From positions 1 through 12,500 of the forward strand of contig CAJVPJ010000742.1 of assembly GCA_910592205.1 (NCBI GenBank): a DNA stretch of 12,500 nt. The letters are read 5' to 3'. The translations under genes were made by a program, and so were the position numbers. Every line of letters starts with the position of its first letter. Positions within the stretch are counted from its first letter, which is position 1. The notes beneath the pieces were generated by a model. The model searched no databases and was not told the origin of the DNA. It saw nothing but the letters and a program-made list of their open reading frames with translations. This stretch comes from Paraglomus occultum. Lineage: Eukaryota; Glomeromycota; Glomeromycetes; Paraglomerales; Paraglomeraceae. Positions 8,440 to 12,500 of the stretch are shown piece by piece.

Positions 8440-9043
8440 ATGAACGAGATCTGTTACCATATTGTTTGTATAATGATAATAATAATAATAATTGAAATAG
8501 TACCCTCTTCTTGGCATTTTTATTAAATTTTTGCTTGTCCATTTATTGAACAGGAAGGTTTTTTAAATTGTTCTTACTTTCACAATGCGACTCAACTTGC
8601 CGAGAAACTAAAGAAGAACTCTGACTTGCGGGAACCGCTGAAAGTAGTAGTTGAATCACAACAGAGGGAGGAATGGGGAGATCGAGTAAAATACTTACAA
8701 AATGCAAGTAGAATAGTGCGTGTTTACTAGATTGTTAATTACGAGCGACTGGCAGATCTTACAGTATGACATAGTTATCACATATAGACACCTCAGTTAT
8801 ACGTACTTGATATGCACCAACTCATTCTCTCAATTTTCGCTTTTCTAGTTGGTACCAAACGCTTCATCACACTCTACTTCCCCGTTTATTTATGAGGGCT
8901 GTAAAGAAAGTGATTATAAATTAATTGGTGGATATACGGCATTCGTAAAGCTGGCCAGACAGCGTCATGGACTGGACGTGCATTATGCAGAAAATGACGA
9001 AAAGGGTTGTTCTGGTGGAGTTTGCAAGTTGAATGGTAATTAG
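8440..9043 (+). CDS. Glutaredoxin-like thioredoxin-fold protein, three exons
   Basis: The model joins 8440-8463, 8554-8715 and 8849-9043 (introns of 90 and 133 bases, all phase 0) into 126 residues. Seen in it: a first strand (N-E-I-C-Y-H-I), then E-G-F-L-N-C-S-Y-F leading into a helix, which is the place of the redox Cys in thioredoxin folds. The motif is C-S-Y-F, so only one thiol. A T-S-P-F-I-Y-E-G segment (about residues 73-80) sits where glutaredoxins have the cis-Pro loop, and L-I-G-G-Y-T-A-F-V (about 89-97) where they bind glutathione. The tail carries G-C-S-G-G-V-C, a possible second thiol pair. Start and first splice rest on a 24-base exon whose frame fits the fold; the donors are GTTTGT and GTGCGT, less usual. 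A role in thiol redox chemistry is inferred; the partner is unknown. A candidate AATAAA lies at 9118. Confidence 0.72.
8475..8492. repeat. (AAT)n microsatellite in intron 1
   Basis: A short run of AAT units lies just after the donor of intron 1 of the glutaredoxin-like gene. It is expected to be length-variable and has no coding meaning. Confidence 0.8.
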
Positions 9044-9481
9044 AGATGAATGAAAAGATTTATAGGAAACATCTAATGTAAATGTTAATACTAATAGTAA
9101 TAGTAACAATAATGACAAATAAAAATACTCGGTTCGAGTTCATTTTGTTTCATAATGGAACATCTACATGCACGCTAAACATTTCTATATTAAGCCCGAA
9201 GATGTTTAATTAAAATTCCGGAACAGACTAAAAGCAAATTTCTGTTCTAATGGCGTAACAAAGCAACCGACGGTTTGCGCATCTTGGTTTCTTGTCTTAT
9301 ATCATCACCTTGGCAAAAACAAGAAACTGACGCGTCCGGTCGAAACTAGTTTACGTTTCCCCATATTTATATTTATTGCTATAGTGTTTATTAAAGTATC
9401 ACAAAAACTATCTGCCTTCTCTTTTTTTCCTCTCCAACCTTCCTCCCTCTTGGAACAGAAACACTCGGTCAAAACCAAAAA
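9044..9481. other. 3' end of redox gene and promoter of the biotin gene
   Basis: The left part is AT-rich 3' untranslated sequence of the glutaredoxin-like gene (AATAAA at 9118-9123). The right part leads into the biotin gene. No further gene is seen. Confidence 0.6.
9363..9450 (+). promoter_or_regulatory. Candidate core promoter of the biotin gene
   Basis: An AT-rich TATA-like stretch (ATATTTATATTTATTG at 9363-9378) is followed by a pyrimidine tract (about 9411-9450), 31 bases before the ATG at 9482. CT-rich tracts before the start are common in filamentous-fungal promoters. The assignment is by analogy only. Confidence 0.4.
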
Positions 9482-12400
9482 ATGTCTTTGTATCTCCCAA
9501 CGCGTCGCTTTCAAATTTATCAAATCTTTGCTCCGAACACGAATGTTGGCAAAACCATAATCTCTGCTGGTCTCTTGAACGCATTTTCGAAATCTCCCTC
9601 GCCGCTATCTAACAAATACAATCGATCTGGTAATTCGAGCAAGGCTGATGCGCATAATAGTTTCGAAAAGCTTTTTTACGTGAAACCTGTCCAAACGGGT
9701 TATCCTGCTGATAGCGATGCTAGGTTTGTGAAGGATTGTCTCGATAGTGGACAGCAAATACAATACAAGACATTGTACGAGTATGAACAGCCTGTTAGTC
9801 CGCATTTGGCTATTGGAAATAATAAGGTGAGCGTGCGTTTGGAGAGGTGGCATGATAGAAAAAGGAATGGAGGATAGATCGAATGTTAAGGCGTCATTCT
9901 CCCCACCATCCCCCCCCCCTTTCGCAGGCACCGAGTGATAATGAAGTTTTGGAAAATGTCAAAGCATCCATTGTCGATTGCAAACGGGTTGCTCGAAATA
10001 ATGGTTTACTAATATTGGAAACTGCTGGTGGTATGGCTTGGTGTATATTTTCGTTTTATTGTGGAAATTGGATTCACTAATGCTTCAATTGATAACTAAT
10101 ATGTTATCCCATCTAAGGTGTCAATAGCCCCATAATGTCAGGTGAGTGATTCCCTTGGTCACTATCAATTCTACAACATCCTTGCTTGCTGTTACTCAAT
10201 AATCTTTTCCTTTTTCTCAACCCTAAACTCCCAATCTTAGGTACACCGCAAATCGCGTTTTATCGTCCATTGCGTCTTCCCACAATTGTCATCGGCGATA
10301 GTAAGCTAGGGGGAATCTCTACAACGCTTTCGGCTCTTGAATCACTTCATGTACGCGGTTATGACGTCCTCTCTATTCTTTTTCTTACTAAACCCGACAA
10401 GTTTGGTGATTCCAATTTCGCATATTTCCGATCACTTACGGAATCGCTCAACTCGCATCTTCGACTTCCTTATCGTATCCCGATCTTTGGTATCTCCTCA
10501 CCTCCAGAGAAAAAGGAATCGAGGCAACAAGATCTGATCGATTTGAAAAATTATTTTAAAGATACCGAGAGCGAATATGACGGTATCATTAAAGAGTTGA
10601 GAAGATGGTACAACGACAGGTTTGATAGACTGGAAGAAATGGAAGAAAAGACAAAAAAAGTAGTATGGTGGCCGTTCACTCAGCATCAAAATGTAGAGAA
10701 AGTTACGGTTATTGATTCGGCACATGAGGATTTTTTTGTCACATATAGGAAAGATGGAGGAGAAAAGACTAGGGTTGGGGAGAAAATTAGTAGTGACAGT
10801 GATGCTAAACATGGCAAGCGTGGGGGAGATTTCAAAGAATTGTTTGACGCATGTGCAAGTTGGTGGACTCAAGGTATGGCTTTTTCCCCTTCCTTTCTTC
10901 CTTTCTCTTTGCATGGTTCCGGTCGCATTCCCACACAATTGTCTATGTATGATGACGTTGATGTTTTTCTTGCTTCGACTACTACTTAGGTCTTGGCCAT
11001 GGTTCTCAGAGATTGAGTTTGGCCTCCGCCTACGCAGCAGGCCGCTATGGCCATGTGATTTTTCCCGAATGCACACACGAACCCGCTCTTGCTATATCCG
11101 AATCATTGCTCTCGACAGTCGGGCGTCCATGGGCGGATCGAGTGTTTTTCTCGGATAATGGAAGCACGGCCATGGAAGTGGCTTTGAAGATGGGGCTGCG
11201 GGCATTTGAAGCAGAAATGGAAGACAGCAGTGGAGTAACAAAGTCTGAGGGGAACGAAGAGGGTAATGCAAAAGCCGAGAGAAACGGAGAGCATCTGGAG
11301 GTTTTGGGTCTTAATGGGAGCTATCATGGTGATACCATTGGAGCTATGGATGCTTGTGGACCAAACGTGTTTAACGAGCAGGTTGGATGGTACGTTACCT
11401 TTTTTTGTCAATGCCTTTTTCTCCTTTCCTTCTTATTTATCTGATCGAAATTCCATAGGTACAAACCTCGAGGATACTGGTTCGATCCCCCGATGGTGCT
11501 AATGAAAGACGGCGTATATGGAGTTCATATTCCACCCTCGTTCACTCTTACCAGTACCGCAGCATCCTCGCCCATCTCATCAATCGCGAATTCTCAACGC
11601 TTCACGTCACTTTCCGCAGTCTTTTCTCAAACACGCGACTCTTCTGCTCTTGCCGACTTTTACAAGTCTCACATTATGTCAACGTTTCATCAACTAAGTT
11701 CATCAGGACGTACGTTTGGTTCGCTGGTGATGGAACCTGTTGTAATGGGCGCAGGAGGGATGATATTTGTTGATCCAGTCTTTCAGCGATGTCTTGTTGA
11801 TTGTGCGAGAAGTCACGATTGGGGAAGAAAGAAGAGACAGTATCAGACCGGTGAATGGAAAGGGTTGCCAGTTATATTTGACGAAGTATATACGGGACTT
11901 TGGAGACTTGGGCGAATGAGTGGGGCTGAAATGTTGGGAGTGGTCAGTATTGATATCATTCGATGTCATAATTGTCTTGTTTTTTAAAACGTCCACGCTT
12001 CATTGTTTATTATACACTAAAATACAGTGAAACAGAATCCAGATATAGCAGCTTACGCAAAATTGCTGACGGGCGGCTTACTCCCACTTGCGGTCACCCT
12101 CGCGTCTGAGAATATATTCTCTTCTTTCTCTACACCCCATAAGACGGATGCCTTACTCCACGGGCATTCTTACACTGCACACCCGATCGGGTGCTGGGTC
12201 GCGAAAACCTGTCTTGATGAATATGCTATAATGAACAAATCAGATGGGTCCTGGAGCGAACATAAGAGAGAATGGATTGCCGGTGACGGCGATAATAATT
12301 GGAGCATGTGGAGTGTCAAGGTAAAGAATATCTGCTGCTGTCAAAGTGGAAGAATATCTTGAAGATGGATTAAAACTAAATCAAACGCGTATCTTTGTTT

Positions 12401-12500
12401 TTGGTCAGACTGTCGATCATATTTCTCGACTACCAAACGTCAAAGGTGTCTTTGCTTTGGGTACATTGCTTTCAGTTCATTTAGAATCCTCTTCATCCAA
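9482..12500 (+). CDS. BIO3-BIO1: Bifunctional dethiobiotin synthetase / DAPA aminotransferase (3' end outside)
   Basis: It catalyses two successive biotin-synthesis steps: SAM- and PLP-dependent conversion of KAPA to DAPA, then ATP-dependent carboxylation to dethiobiotin. Exons are 9482-9826, 9928-10030, 10118-10141, 10241-10873, 10990-11389, 11459-11942, 12036-12320 and 12409 to the edge, all phases matching (788 residues in view). BioD part: P-loop A-P-N-T-N-V-G-K-T (17-25), K68-P-V-Q-T-G with Asp77/Asp79, E146-T-A-G-G, G176-D-S-K-L-G-G-I-S. BioA part: W300-W-P-F-T-Q, W365-W-T-Q-G, S423-D-N-G-S, G478-S-Y-H-G-D-T, PLP-binding D643-E-V-Y-T-G, Schiff-base Lys672 in A-K-L-L-T-G-G, H705-G-H-S-Y-T-A-H. 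Fusions of this order are known in plants and ascomycete fungi. An acidic/Lys-rich insert (about 445-470) looks like a loop. No clear targeting peptide. About the last 30-70 residues are missing. Confidence 0.95.

Noticed and set aside
8231-8443. 70-codon frame in the divergent spacer
   Set aside because: Composition is not protein-like, it overlaps the promoter region and the first exon of the next gene, and no motif is visible.
10498-11076. 192-codon minus-strand frame
   Set aside because: It is the antisense shadow of exons 4-5 of the biotin gene, whose motifs are unambiguous.
12321-12408. Apparent frame shift near the end of the biotin gene
   Set aside because: The frame breaks only if read straight through. 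A GTAAAG donor at 12321 and a T-rich TTGGTCAG acceptor at 12408 give an 88-base intron, after which T-V-D-H-I-S-R-L-P-N-V-K-G-V continues as expected for the family.

Overview
The window looks like AT-rich nuclear DNA of a fungus, most likely an arbuscular mycorrhizal fungus (Glomeromycotina) or a close relative. The evidence is intron-rich genes with short GT-AG introns (69-221 bases), moderately GC-balanced exons inside very AT-rich spacers, a decayed tetratricopeptide-repeat gene of the type abundant in these fungi, and proteins of clear fungal type (mitochondrial cytochrome c peroxidase, fused biotin-synthesis enzyme). The lineage is an inference. The presence of a spliceosomal eukaryote is certain.

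Left part (1-5600). The first 38 bases are an exact inverted copy of part of the last exon of a gene 1.2 kb away. They are followed by a broken TPR-gene relic (about 81-333). A five-exon minus-strand gene of unknown family (2443 down to 1126, 339 residues) has a 24-base micro-exon that encodes a basic, nuclear-localisation-like stretch. From 2444 to 5600 there is no intact gene. Two stretches (2780-3322 and 4254-4821, minus strand) still read as protein with isolated stops or frame shifts, and look like decayed genes. A short terminal-inverted-repeat element of pogo/Tigger type lies at about 5293-5400.

Right part (5625-12500). This is a compact block of four genes. A five-exon CCP1-type cytochrome c peroxidase (5625-7228) converges with a single-exon UPF0303/haem-degrading-domain protein (8127 down to 7678). 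The latter shares a 312-base divergent spacer with a three-exon glutaredoxin-like small protein (8440-9043). An at least eight-exon BIO3-BIO1 type fusion (9482 to beyond 12500) then encodes dethiobiotin synthetase plus DAPA aminotransferase and runs off the right edge. CCP1 removes hydrogen peroxide in the mitochondrial intermembrane space; the fusion enzyme does two consecutive steps of biotin synthesis. No functional link between the biotin gene and its redox-flavoured neighbours can be shown from the sequence.

All gene models were spliced by hand. For each complete model the exon lengths add up to a whole number of codons with matching phases, which supports them, but transcript data would be needed to confirm ends and alternative splicing. 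No RNA genes, CRISPR arrays or convincing tRNAs were seen.
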